NCBI GenBank assembly: GCA_037481695.1
Contig: JBBFLE010000019.1
Location: 1-64,000, forward strand
Reading direction: 5' to 3'
Origin: a bacterium
Lineage (GTDB): Bacteria; Desulfobacterota; Desulfocorpusculales; Desulfocorpusculum
DNA length: 64,000 nucleotides
Shown: positions 16,957-25,539 of the stretch, one piece after another
Layout: the number at the start of each line of letters is the position of its first letter
How positions within the stretch are numbered: the first letter of the stretch is position 1
Program-made: the position numbers and the translations under genes
The notes under the pieces: model-generated
The model's input: only the letters and a program-made list of their open reading frames with translations
Database searches by the model: none
What the model was told of the DNA's origin: nothing

Positions 16957-17676
16957 TCAGACCACACGGCCCTCTTCCAGGGTGATCTCCTTTAGTCCGG
17001 GCAGCCTTGCCAGCTCCTGTGTGAGTTCCTGCCACTCCAGGCCTTCCTTGGAGATCATATTCAGTCTGTAAACCAAGGTGTTTTTTTCCAGGGACCTGTG
17101 GAAGTTCACAAAGGTGATCCTTGTAAAAGGATACTTCTGCACCACGGCCTCCACTTCATTCAGGCGAGGTTTTGAGTCTTGGAAACTAAGTACAATGGTT
17201 GAATAAACGTCTCTGTTGAACCACTGCCTGGCTCTCCTAAGACTGAAAAGTACGAATACCCCCAGAAGCGTGGCCAGGATGGCCGGGATCACGTATCCAC
17301 TTCCCACTGCCAGTCCTATTGCTGTCATGAGCCAGAGTCCGGCAGCAGTGGTGAGACCCCTGACTGTGCTGCGGCCCATGATGATGGCCCCTGCGCCCAA
17401 GAAACCCATTCCTGCCAGCGCATAGGAGGCTATTCTGCCTGGGTCCACCCTAACAGCGCTTTCCATCCTGAAATCCCTATAGAGACTCTCCAGGTGTATG
17501 GAGACCATCATAATGAGACAGGAGCCCACAGAGACCAGTATGAAGGTTCTGAATCCGGCAGCCTCACCATGGGCTTCCCTTTCGTAGCCCACCATGGCTC
17601 CCAAAAGAGCTGCCACAAAGAGCTTCACAGAGGCCTCTAGAAGTTCTGAGGTGTCAAAAAGAGCCGCCCAGTCCAA
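16957..17676 (-). CDS. MgtC/SapB family membrane protein
   Basis: 239 residues from a TTG at 17676. I choose this start because GGGAGG lies 6 nt upstream and it gives a typical family N-terminus (DWAALFDTSELL); an upstream TTG at 17745 has no such site. The MgtC hallmark segments are LLGAMVGYERE, AGFRTFILVSVGS, ALAGMGFLGAGAIIM and VRGLTTAAGLWLMTAIGLAVG. A C-terminal ACT-like cytoplasmic region of about 80 residues follows. MgtC proteins affect magnesium homeostasis and F-ATPase activity in other bacteria. It is convergent with the M23 gene (7-bp gap). Confidence 0.9.
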   Translation of the reverse strand: MDWAALFDTSELLEASVKLFVAALLGAMVGYEREAHGEAAGFRTFILVSVGSCLIMMVSIHLESLYRDFRMESAVRVDPGRIASYALAGMGFLGAGAIIMGRSTVRGLTTAAGLWLMTAIGLAVGSGYVIPAILATLLGVFVLFSLRRARQWFNRDVYSTIVLSFQDSKPRLNEVEAVVQKYPFTRITFVNFHRSLEKNTLVYRLNMISKEGLEWQELTQELARLPGLKEITLEEGRVV

Positions 17677-17797
17677 GAAATCCTCCCTCAGAGCCGAAAA
17701 TGGCAACCGTGGCTCCCAAAACAGTAGCCCTGGAGCCCAAGACAAGATAACTTTACAGGAAGAAGAACAAAAAGATCAACCACATGAATCGTATAAC

Positions 17798-17827
17798 TTG
17801 ACAAGCACACCCGTTAAAGGATAAACA
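17798..17827 (+). promoter_or_regulatory. Putative sigma-70 promoter of the DUF1445 gene
   Basis: TTGACA at 17798-17803, an 18-nt spacer and TAAACA at 17822-17827, about 40 bases before the ATG at 17867. Perfect -35, weak -10. Confidence 0.45.
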
Positions 17828-17866
17828 GATATCCCGACATCCACAAGAAAAAAGCCTGGAAGTGTC

Positions 17867-18664
17867 ATGAGTGGGCAACCTACAAGAGTGCCCGAAACCC
17901 CCCGGGAGTTTCGGCAGCTGGTCAGAGAAGGCAAGTGGGCCGGGCCAACGGCTGGATGCTGCCCGGGTCACACCCAGGTCAATCTGGTGATTTTGCCTGC
18001 CAGGTACGCCTTTCACTTCCTTGTGTTCTGCCAGAGGAATCCCAAGCCCTGCCCGGTCTTGGAGGTCCTGGAGGAGGGGGTTTGGGAACCCATGTACAGC
18101 GCCCCAGGGGCGGATGTGAGAAGGGATGTTCCCAGGTACAGGATCTTTGGTGGAGACCGGGTGGAAGAGCGAAATGACATAATGGAGGTTTGGAGGGAAG
18201 ATCTGGTCAGCTTCCTGCTGGGTTGCAGTTTCACCTTTGAATGGGCCTTGATGGAGGCAGGTGTACCTGTTCGGCACGTGGAGGAGGGGAAAAACGTGCC
18301 CATGTTTAAGACCAAGCTGCCTTGTCTGCCCGCAGGCCCTTTTAGGGGGGAAATGGTAGTTACCATGAGGCCCATTCCAGGTCCCCTGGTGAGCAAGGCT
18401 GTTCAGATTACTTCCCGTTTTCCCGGGGTGCACGGGGCTCCGGTGCACGTGGGGGATCCAGGGGCGCTGGGAATCCTGGATCTTCAGAAACCTGATTTTG
18501 GGGATCCTGTCAGCGTGAAACCAGGGGAGGTCCCGGTTTTCTGGGCCTGCGGAGTAACCCCCCAGGTGGCACTCCTGAACGCCAGGCCAGAGCTGGCCAT
18601 CACCCATGCCCCAGGGCACATGTTGGTGACAGATCTGAGGGAAAAAGACCTGGCGATTTTCTAG
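17867..18664 (+). CDS. DUF1445 (YcsI-type) putative hydro-lyase
   Basis: 265 residues, the usual family length. Conserved segments include GYxQxN-like PGHTQVNLVILP, FLVFCQRNPKPCP, RDVPRYRIF, FLLGCSFTFEWAL, VPMFKTKLPC and FWACGVTPQ. YcsI-family proteins are annotated as hydro-lyases; relatives include mammalian D-glutamate cyclase, which interconverts D-glutamate and 5-oxo-D-proline. In Bacillus subtilis ycsI sits among the kipI/ycsF (pxp) genes, and here it lies in the same region as pxpABC. A role in 5-oxoproline or a related lactam pathway is thus plausible but inferred. A putative promoter is at 17798. Confidence 0.88.
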   Translation: MSGQPTRVPETPREFRQLVREGKWAGPTAGCCPGHTQVNLVILPARYAFHFLVFCQRNPKPCPVLEVLEEGVWEPMYSAPGADVRRDVPRYRIFGGDRVEERNDIMEVWREDLVSFLLGCSFTFEWALMEAGVPVRHVEEGKNVPMFKTKLPCLPAGPFRGEMVVTMRPIPGPLVSKAVQITSRFPGVHGAPVHVGDPGALGILDLQKPDFGDPVSVKPGEVPVFWACGVTPQVALLNARPELAITHAPGHMLVTDLREKDLAIF

Positions 18665-18910
18665 TGGGAGCCTTGAGAAAGCATCCCTGGCCCTGTTTTG
18701 ATCTGGCGGCTGTTTTGAGGCCAGGGAAACTGAGGAGTTTTAGGCCCCCTTGGAACAAAAGACAGGTGGGGGATCAAATCTTTTCACCTATTGTTCAGTT
18801 ACCAGTTTTTGGGGATCCAACTCGGCCCAGGAAGCCGAGAGAAGGTGGTTTGGGTGGTTTGTGTTTTGGCAGCCAAAGGCCAGGTACAGTGAAAGGAAAG
18901 GAGGTCGCAG

Positions 18911-20230
18911 ATGAAAAGGGTATGGATTTCGGGGTGGGTTGTTCTGTTGGCTTTGGGCCTGGCATGCAGCGGGGTGCTTGCCCCCTCCCAGGTCTCAGCC
19001 CAGCAGGAGGTTACCATAGGGGTCATCTATCCTCTCACAGGAGGAGCGGCTTCAGCTGGAAGAGAGCTGCAGTACGGGGCTGAGCTGGCTGCTGAGATAG
19101 CCAACAATGTCATGGCAGAGTTGGCCATGGACATGGCAAAGAACGCTGGGATAAAGAGTCTCAATGGGGCCAAGATAAAGCTTGTATTCAAGGACCATGA
19201 AGGCAACCCGACCCTGGGAGCCGACCTGGCCAAGAAACTGATTTTGGATGACAAGGTGGTGGGCATTCTGGGCTGTTACCACAGCTCTGTTACCAAGGCT
19301 GTCAGTGCCGTATGCGAGCAATACAAGGTGCCCATGATAAATGATTCTTCCACCTCCCCGATTCTTACCCAGCAGGGTTACAAATGGTTCTGGCGCACCA
19401 CTCCCCATGATGGCACCTTCACCAAGGATCTCTTCGAATTCCTCAAAGGCTTGAGTGAGGGGAAAGCCAAAGGAGTCAAAGCAGTCCCCAAGCAGGAACT
19501 CATGAATTTGGCGGCCGCATGTGAGAAGACCGAGTGGGGATCTGCTGCATCCGGGCTAATAGAGAAGTACGCCAAGGAGTATGGATATGATCTGAAACGC
19601 AATCTACTCTATGCTGCCAAATCTGCGGATCTTTCAAGCGAGGTGAGATCTTTACTGGCAGTCAAGCCCGACGGGATGCTCTTTGCTTCTTATACATCAG
19701 ATGCCATACTCATGCTCAAGACACTCAAGGCAGAGAAGGCCAAGCCCAAATTGATCTGGGGACAGGACGCAGGCTTCGAAACCCCTGAGTTCAGAACCAC
19801 GCTTGGAGAGGACATAGTAGGAGTTCTGACCAGGACCGTATTCTCCCCCAAGCTGGGTCAGGTCAAGAAGATCTCGGGCCAGGTAAACGAGCTTTACAAG
19901 AAAAAGACCGGGTACGACCTGAGCGATGCCTCGGCCAGGGGGTTCACGGGGGTTCAGACCTGGGTTCACGTGTTGGAGAAGGCTGGCTCTACCAAACCTG
20001 AGGCCATCCAGGCTGCAGCCAACGAGATCCACATTCCAGGGGAGCAACTGGTGGTGCCTTGGAAGGGCATAAAATTCTCCACATCTGGTGAGGAGATAGG
20101 CCAGAATCTCTTGGGATCGGGTATCATCGGCCAATATCAGAAAAACCAGGCCGGAGAGGTAGTCTTGGAAATCGTCTATCCCTTTGAGCTGGCTACAGCC
20201 AACCTCATTTACCCTTTCAAGGGTTTTTGA
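18911..20230 (+). CDS. Liv-type ABC transporter substrate-binding protein
   Basis: 439 residues with AAAGGAGGTCGCAG before the ATG. The signal peptide is residues 1-31 (WVVLLALGLACSG...VSAQ), so the protein is periplasmic. The mature protein is a Peripla_BP_6 / leucine-isoleucine-valine-type binding protein (VTIGVIYPLTGGAASAGRE, VVGILGCYHSSVTKAV, NDSSTSPILTQQG). It is the first gene of a transporter operon with two permeases and two ATPases. A strong terminator after the gene should reduce read-through, giving excess binding protein. The substrate is unknown; the nearby pxp and ycsI genes suggest a 5-oxoproline-like or amino-acid-like molecule. Confidence 0.93.
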   Translation: MKRVWISGWVVLLALGLACSGVLAPSQVSAQQEVTIGVIYPLTGGAASAGRELQYGAELAAEIANNVMAELAMDMAKNAGIKSLNGAKIKLVFKDHEGNPTLGADLAKKLILDDKVVGILGCYHSSVTKAVSAVCEQYKVPMINDSSTSPILTQQGYKWFWRTTPHDGTFTKDLFEFLKGLSEGKAKGVKAVPKQELMNLAAACEKTEWGSAASGLIEKYAKEYGYDLKRNLLYAAKSADLSSEVRSLLAVKPDGMLFASYTSDAILMLKTLKAEKAKPKLIWGQDAGFETPEFRTTLGEDIVGVLTRTVFSPKLGQVKKISGQVNELYKKKTGYDLSDASARGFTGVQTWVHVLEKAGSTKPEAIQAAANEIHIPGEQLVVPWKGIKFSTSGEEIGQNLLGSGIIGQYQKNQAGEVVLEIVYPFELATANLIYPFKGF

Positions 20231-20240
20231 TGAGATTTCA

Positions 20241-20281
20241 GGGGGGCAATGCAAAGACCCATTTTGCCCCCCTCTTTTTTT
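20241..20281 (+). terminator. Intrinsic terminator/attenuator after the binding-protein gene
   Basis: Perfect stem GGGGGGCAA (20241-20249) with TTGCCCCCC (20264-20272), a 14-nt loop, then TCTTTTTTT. It lies 10 bases after the stop codon and before the permease genes of the same system. Confidence 0.9.
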
Positions 20282-20443
20282 GATCCTGGCCGAACCAAGG
20301 GCAATGAACAGGGGAGGCCTTGCGGCAAGTAAAGGGGACAGGAATTTCCCTGACCCCAAAACACATGGATACCCCAATGAGTTGACCCGAGTCATCTGCT
20401 CCAGGTGGGTGATGCGGGTTGGGGTTTGACCGGAGGAATCCAG

Positions 20444-21364
20444 TTGGCGCTCGATGTGCTTGTGGCATCCCTGGTGGCGGGGCTTCTCATAGGTATGGTC
20501 CTGGCTTTGGTGGCTCTGGGATTGACCATAATCTTCGGGGTCATGGACATAGTGAACTTTGCCCATGGGGAGTTTCTCATGGTGGGGATGTACACCGGCC
20601 TTTTGGTGGCCCAAGGGGCAAGGATGGAGCCTCTTCTCACTTTGCCTTTGGCTGCCATGGTGGGCTTTGTGCTGGGCTGGTTGTGTTATTTTCTCTTTGT
20701 GAAGTTTCTCTTGAGGGGGCCCATGGTGGCCCAACTCCTGGGGACCTTTGGCCTCATGCTATTTCTTAGAAATCTGGCCTTGCTCTTTTTCGGTTCCGAG
20801 GACAGGGCAATCCATCACGGGCTTCTTGTGGGAAAGAGCATATCTCTGGGCATGGGGGTGAGTGTCCCGGCCACCAAACTGGCTGCTGCTTTTCTGGCAG
20901 TCTCGGCTTTTGCGGCCGTGTGGCTCCTTATAAACAGGACAAAGGTGGGCAAGGCCCTTCAGGCCACGGCTCTCAATGCCCAGGGAGCCAGGTACATGGG
21001 GATCCCCACCGACAGGATGAACGGCCTGGCCTGGGGCATAGGCGGGGCCACCGTAACCATTGCAGGAGCGCTCTTGGTGAATTTCTGGGCGGTCAATCCA
21101 TATGTAGGACTTCTTTTCACCATGTTGGCCTTTACCATAGTGGCCTTGGGGGGTTTTGGGAGTGTTCCCGGGGCATTTCTGGCAGGGCTGGTGGTGGGGC
21201 TGATAACAGAGATCCCCGGGATTTGGGATTCACTGTCTTTGGCCTTGGATTGGCGTTGGATGATGGATGTGCCCATGACATCTTTCAAGTACACCTGGGT
21301 ATACCTGGCATATTTCATAATCATGCTGGCCAGGCCCAAAGGGCTCTTCGGATGGAAGCGCTGA
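20444..21364 (+). CDS. Liv-type ABC transporter permease (LivH family)
   Basis: 306 residues from a TTG with GGAGGA 6 nt upstream (20432-20437); the GTG at 20405 has no such site. Eight or so hydrophobic segments are visible. LivH hallmarks are ALVALGLTIIFGVMDIVNFAHGEF near the N-terminus, the EAA-like GxGxVxGA segment (ALGGFGSVPGAFLAGL) and the C-terminal RPKGLFG. The last 13 bases overlap the next permease gene. It forms the inner-membrane channel with the LivM-like protein. Confidence 0.93.
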   Translation: MALDVLVASLVAGLLIGMVLALVALGLTIIFGVMDIVNFAHGEFLMVGMYTGLLVAQGARMEPLLTLPLAAMVGFVLGWLCYFLFVKFLLRGPMVAQLLGTFGLMLFLRNLALLFFGSEDRAIHHGLLVGKSISLGMGVSVPATKLAAAFLAVSAFAAVWLLINRTKVGKALQATALNAQGARYMGIPTDRMNGLAWGIGGATVTIAGALLVNFWAVNPYVGLLFTMLAFTIVALGGFGSVPGAFLAGLVVGLITEIPGIWDSLSLALDWRWMMDVPMTSFKYTWVYLAYFIIMLARPKGLFGWKR

Positions 21365-22362
21365 GAAACGCCCTGGACTTCTCGGATTTTCCCCGCACAG
21401 ATCTGGTTGTGGCAGCCGTGGTGGCTGCTGTGCTGGTGGCATTCCCTCTGATGCCTTATTCCTCCTTTGCCATGGCCACCATGATCCAGTTTCTGATGTT
21501 TTCCATATATGGCATGGGCTGGAACACCATCGGTGGGTACGGGGGTCAGGTGGATCTGGGCAAGGCCCAATATGTGGGGATAGGGGCATACACCACTGCC
21601 GTAATGCTCATAAGGTGGGACGTGCCCTTCTGGGTTTCCATGCCTGTGGGCATGGCTTTGGCAGTGGGATGGTCTTTTGTCATAGGTTATCCCCTTTTCA
21701 AGTTGAAAGGACACTACTTTGCCATAGCCACCATAGCCACCTCCCTGGTGATCAAGGATCTTTTCGAGGTCTGGGACTTTGTGGGAGCAGCCAGAGGGCT
21801 CCATATATCTCCGGTCAAGTACCCCCCACCGGACTTCCTGAGGCTCATCTTCAAGGAGGATGTTTACTACTACTATTTTCTCCTGGGCTTTTTCTTTCTG
21901 GGGATTCTGATAATCAACTGGTTCCGACACTCCAGGCTGGGCTTCCAGCTTAGGGCCATAAGGGACAACGAGGATTTGGCGCGTTCCCTGGGGATAAACG
22001 TCCACTGGGCCAAGATAAAGACCTATGCCCTGGCCACTGCCTTCGTGAGTGCTGTGGGATCCTTCCATGCTGTGTACATAAAGAACATAGAGCCTGAAGA
22101 CACCATGAGTTTGGACATCTCAGTGCTCATAGCCTTGATGGCCATGCTGGGCGGGGCTGGCTCACTGTGGGGGCCCATAATAGGGGCAGGGATCCTCATT
22201 CCTCTGAAGAGTTACCTGAAAGAGTGGTTGGGAGCCAAGGCTGGTCTCATAGGCATAGATCTGATCCTTTATGCTGTGATAATCATGCTGGTCTCGGCAG
22301 TGGAGCCCAAGGGAATTTGGGGGCTGCTGGACAGGCTGCGCAGGGCAAAAAGGAGCAGGTGA
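21352..22362 (+). CDS. Liv-type ABC transporter permease (LivM family)
   Basis: 336 residues from an ATG (MEALRNALDF) that overlaps the LivH-like gene by 13 bp; open sequence further upstream is antisense to nothing useful and simply reads through the previous gene. LivM hallmarks: NTIGGYGGQVDLGKAQYVGIGAY-type motif, FRHSRLGFQLRAIRDNEDLARSLGI and MLGGAGSLWGPIIGA. It is the second half of the transmembrane channel. The stop TGA shares its last base with the start ATG of the following ATPase gene. Confidence 0.92.
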   Translation: MEALRNALDFSDFPRTDLVVAAVVAAVLVAFPLMPYSSFAMATMIQFLMFSIYGMGWNTIGGYGGQVDLGKAQYVGIGAYTTAVMLIRWDVPFWVSMPVGMALAVGWSFVIGYPLFKLKGHYFAIATIATSLVIKDLFEVWDFVGAARGLHISPVKYPPPDFLRLIFKEDVYYYYFLLGFFFLGILIINWFRHSRLGFQLRAIRDNEDLARSLGINVHWAKIKTYALATAFVSAVGSFHAVYIKNIEPEDTMSLDISVLIALMAMLGGAGSLWGPIIGAGILIPLKSYLKEWLGAKAGLIGIDLILYAVIIMLVSAVEPKGIWGLLDRLRRAKRSR

Positions 22363-23096
22363 TGGGTCTGCTGGTGGTGGAGGACCTGACAAAGGATTTC
22401 GGCGGGCTCAGGGCCAATGACAGAATATCCTTCCAGGTGCAGGAAGGAGAGCTGGTAGGTCTCATAGGTCCAAACGGAGCCGGAAAGACGACCCTCTTTC
22501 ATTGTATTTCAGGTCACCACCCTGTCACCTCTGGAAAGATCTTTTTTGGTGGAGAGGATATCACAGACCTGCAAGCGCATGAGGTGGCCAGGAGGGGGTT
22601 GGCCCGCACCTTTCAAGTGTACGCAGCCAGCGGGGATCTGACCGTGGAGGAATATGTCATGGTGGGGGCTTTCATGCGCACTCGTTCCAGGGCCAAAGCC
22701 AGGGCACGGGCCCGCTGGACCTTGGGCGAGCTGGGCCTCATGGACAGAGCCCAAAGGCTCCTTACAGAGATTCCTGTGCCGGCCCAGAAGCTTGTGACCA
22801 TGGCCGTGGCCGTTGCCACTCAGCCCAGGATGCTGCTCTTGGACGAGGTGGCAGCAGGGCTCAATCCCCAGGAGGTGGAGGAGGTCAAGCAGACCATAAG
22901 ACACATTCACAAGGACATGGGCGTTACCGTGGTGCTCATAGAACACGTCATGGCTCTGGTCATGGATATAAGCCACAGGGTCATAGTGCTGGACGCAGGC
23001 AGGAAGATAGCCGAAGGCCCACCTGAAGACATAGCTTCTGATCCCCTGGTCATAAAGGCTTATCTGGGGGAGCGGTACGCTCAAAAAGAGGCCTGA
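22362..23096 (+). CDS. Liv-type ABC transporter ATPase (LivG family), degenerate signature
   Basis: 244 residues, with AGGAGCAGG before the ATG. The family order is clear: Walker A GPNGAGKTT, Q-loop in ARTFQ, Walker B MLLLDEVAAGLNP, H-loop VVLIEH, C-terminal KAYLGERY. The ABC signature, normally LAYGQ or LSGGQ here, is replaced by IPVPAQKLV, with no glycine pair. The partner LivF-like ATPase has an intact LSGGE. The transporter may therefore have one degenerate ATP site, as in some other heterodimeric ABC systems. One-base overlaps join it to both neighbours. Confidence 0.92.
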   Translation: MGLLVVEDLTKDFGGLRANDRISFQVQEGELVGLIGPNGAGKTTLFHCISGHHPVTSGKIFFGGEDITDLQAHEVARRGLARTFQVYAASGDLTVEEYVMVGAFMRTRSRAKARARARWTLGELGLMDRAQRLLTEIPVPAQKLVTMAVAVATQPRMLLLDEVAAGLNPQEVEEVKQTIRHIHKDMGVTVVLIEHVMALVMDISHRVIVLDAGRKIAEGPPEDIASDPLVIKAYLGERYAQKEA

Positions 23097-23842
23097 TGCC
23101 CGTGCAACTGGAAGGAGAAGAGGATTTGGCAGGGGGGCTTTTGGAGACTGTTGAGGTGGAAGTGCGATACAGGGGGCTTCCTGTGGTGCAGGAAGTTTCC
23201 ATCAGCGTACCTGAGAGACACACGGCCTGTGTGTTGGGAGCCAACGGAGCTGGAAAATCCTCCCTTCTCAGGGGCATTATGGGGGCCCAGAGGATATCAA
23301 GGGGCAAGGTCTTGTGGGAAGGCAGGCAGATACAGGGGCTTCCCACAGAGAAAATAGTGGGGCTGGGTATAGTGTATGTGCCTGAACAGAGGATGCTCTT
23401 TGGCCCCCTCTCGGTGGAGGAGAATCTGAAACTAGGGGCCTATCTTCTCAAAGACCGACTTCAGGTTCAAAAAAACCTTGAGTCCGTATACTCTCTTTTC
23501 CCCAGACTCAGGGAAAGAAGCTCCCAGGCTGCATCGACTCTCTCAGGGGGCGAGCAGCAGATGCTGGCCATCGGAAGGGGACTCATGTCCCAACCCAGAC
23601 TCTTGATGCTGGATGAGCCCTCCTTGGGGCTGGCTCCCATGTTGGTCAGCGAGCTGCTGGGAACCGTGGGAAGGCTAAAAGAGCAAGGTATGACAATACT
23701 TCTCGTGGAGCAAAACGTAAAAGAGGCCTTACAACTTGCTGACCTAGGCTACGTGCTGCAGGCAGGCAGAGTGGTACTGCAAGGTAATTCTTCAGATTTG
23801 ATCTCCTCGGACTTGGTCAGAAGGGCCTATTTGGGGCTCTGA
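23096..23842 (+). CDS. Liv-type ABC transporter ATPase (LivF family)
   Basis: 248 residues, starting in a TGATG overlap with the LivG-like gene. Walker A GANGAGKSS, Q-loop region YVPEQRMLF (typical of LivF), signature LSGGEQQMLAIGRGL, Walker B LLMLDEPSLGLAP and H-loop LLVEQN are all intact. It has an unusual N-terminal extension of about 15 acidic residues (EGEEDLAGG). It ends 19 bp from the convergent pxpC stop. Confidence 0.93.
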   Translation: MPVQLEGEEDLAGGLLETVEVEVRYRGLPVVQEVSISVPERHTACVLGANGAGKSSLLRGIMGAQRISRGKVLWEGRQIQGLPTEKIVGLGIVYVPEQRMLFGPLSVEENLKLGAYLLKDRLQVQKNLESVYSLFPRLRERSSQAASTLSGGEQQMLAIGRGLMSQPRLLMLDEPSLGLAPMLVSELLGTVGRLKEQGMTILLVEQNVKEALQLADLGYVLQAGRVVLQGNSSDLISSDLVRRAYLGL

Positions 23843-23861
23843 AAGATATTGCCTGTGCTCC

Positions 23862-24863
23862 TTAAGGTGCTAAGGAAAAAGGATTCTCGGCCGGGGCCTC
23901 CAGCAACATCCTGATGGCCTCCAGTCTGGCCATGAACTCCCTGTAAATCTGATGAGCCTCGGCAAGTGTCACTGCTGAGAATCTGATGCGATCCCCTGGT
24001 CTGGCTTGAGCCAAAAAAGGCAGATCCGGCCAGATCACCGTGGCTATCTTGGCATAGCCCCCTACGGTCTGCTCCACCAGGAGCACTATGGGTTTACCAT
24101 CCGGCGGGATCTGGACAGCCCCTGGCAGGCTAGGCTCTGAAATAATACTTTGGGGAGCCTCTGGTTTCCTGTGCACCTGGGGGCCATCCAGTCTGTAGCC
24201 CATCCTGTCTATTTGAGGTGAAACCAGGAACTGAGATTCCAAAAAGACCTTCAAGCCCTCCTCAAAGAAATCCTCCTGAGGGCCCAAAACGGTTCTGAGC
24301 CTGATCTGCTGATTCCAAAGGGGCTTATACTCATCTGGCAATCTCATCTGTTGTTCTCTGGGACAGGCCGATCCCCTCAGGATCACATCCCCTTTCTTGA
24401 GGGGGCGGCCTTCCAAGCCCCCCAGTCGAGCCCCCACGTAAGTGGAGCGGCTCCCCATGACCAAGGGCACCTCCACTCCTCCTGTCACTGCCAGGTAAGC
24501 TCTCATGCCCGCCTTGGCCTGCCTGACCCAAATCTCATCCCCTGGCCTGACCCTCAAGGCTCTCCAGGTCTGTGCCTCCTTGCCGTTCAGCAATAGTTGT
24601 ACCTCTGCCCCGGTAACGGCCACCTGACAATCTCCTTGGACCTTCAGCTTGGGGCCCATGAATGTGACTTCCAGGAGTGCTGCTCCTGAGGGATTTCCCA
24701 CCAGCCAGTTGGCCACCCTGGCCGAGAACTGGTCCAGAGCACCAGAGACGGGCACTCCGAAGGCCTGAAATCCAAAACGGCCCAGATCCTGGACCGTGGT
24801 CATGGCACCTGGTTCCAGAACTTGAAAGGCCGGGAGCTCAGAGTTGTCTTTGTGCCAGAGCAT
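23862..24863 (-). CDS. pxpC: 5-oxoprolinase subunit C (biotin-dependent-carboxylase-like)
   Basis: 333 residues of the KipA/PxpC family. Recognised by FxVLEPGAMTTVQDLGRFGFQAFGV-type N-terminus, GVPVSGALDQFSARVAN, the MGSRSTYVGARLGG motif, and VEQTVGGYAKIATVI near the end. PxpABC hydrolyses 5-oxo-L-proline to glutamate using ATP; subunit C pairs with PxpB. The start is an ATG at 24863 (a TTG precedes it) and overlaps the end of pxpB by 26 bp. Last gene of a pxpA-pxpB-pxpC operon, convergent with the Liv-type transporter. Confidence 0.95.
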   Translation of the reverse strand: MLWHKDNSELPAFQVLEPGAMTTVQDLGRFGFQAFGVPVSGALDQFSARVANWLVGNPSGAALLEVTFMGPKLKVQGDCQVAVTGAEVQLLLNGKEAQTWRALRVRPGDEIWVRQAKAGMRAYLAVTGGVEVPLVMGSRSTYVGARLGGLEGRPLKKGDVILRGSACPREQQMRLPDEYKPLWNQQIRLRTVLGPQEDFFEEGLKVFLESQFLVSPQIDRMGYRLDGPQVHRKPEAPQSIISEPSLPGAVQIPPDGKPIVLLVEQTVGGYAKIATVIWPDLPFLAQARPGDRIRFSAVTLAEAHQIYREFMARLEAIRMLLEAPAENPFSLAP

Positions 24864-25536
24864 CAAATTCCTTCCTGTCTACGGGTATGAATTTTATGAG
24901 ATCCCCTGCCTTGTACAAGAAAGGCTCCCTTTCCTCGGGCCTGAAGAGCTTGATGGGTGTCCTTCCAATGAGGCGCCAGCCCCCTGGGCTGGAAATGGGG
25001 TAGATACCTGTCTGGTTTGAAGCTATGGCCACGCTTCCGGCTGGCACATGGAGCCTGGGGGTATCAAGACGCGGCGTCTCCAATATCTTGGGCAGGACTC
25101 CAAGGAAAGGAAATCCTGGTGTGAAGCCCATCATGTAGATCTGGTAGCATGGCGAGGAATGAATACGTATGACCTCATCCACCTTGATTTTGTGGTAATT
25201 GGCCACGAATTCAATGTCAGGGCCCAACTCTCCACCGTAGCACACCGGGATTTCTATTAGCCTGGGAGGGGGTACATTAGCCTGGGTGGTAATTTTTTCC
25301 AAGGCTCTCAAGCTTTCCCTCAGGGATTGGGGCTCTGTGAGCATGGGGTCGTAAATGATAAGAAGAGATCTGTACGTGGGTACAGCTTCCAAGATGCCCT
25401 TTATGGGTCTTGATTCCAGCAGTGCGGCCATGGTCCTGACCTTGAGATTAACCTCTGGCTCTATGGAGTCGCCATACTCCAGAAGGACTCCCCGATCCCC
25501 CATGAGCCGCAAGAGAGGCTCCCTGTAAAGACCCAT
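24838..25536 (-). CDS. pxpB: 5-oxoprolinase subunit B
   Basis: 232 residues of the KipI/PxpB family (CT_C_D). Typical segments: GDRGVLLEYGDSI at the start, IPVCYGGELGPDIEFVA, HSSPCYQIYMMGFTPGFPFLG, LETPRLDTPRLHVPAGSVAIA and GGWRLIGRTPIKLF. It starts 3 bases after the pxpA stop and overlaps pxpC by 26 bp, so the three subunits are translated together. Acts in the cytoplasm with PxpA and PxpC. Confidence 0.95.
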   Translation of the reverse strand: MGLYREPLLRLMGDRGVLLEYGDSIEPEVNLKVRTMAALLESRPIKGILEAVPTYRSLLIIYDPMLTEPQSLRESLRALEKITTQANVPPPRLIEIPVCYGGELGPDIEFVANYHKIKVDEVIRIHSSPCYQIYMMGFTPGFPFLGVLPKILETPRLDTPRLHVPAGSVAIASNQTGIYPISSPGGWRLIGRTPIKLFRPEEREPFLYKAGDLIKFIPVDRKEFDALAQRQL

Positions 25537-25539
25537 GGC

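Noticed and set aside
20959-22068. Minus-strand open frame of 369 codons across the two permease genes
   Set aside because: Shadow of LivH/LivM-like genes; His/Gly/Pro-rich product typical of antisense translation.
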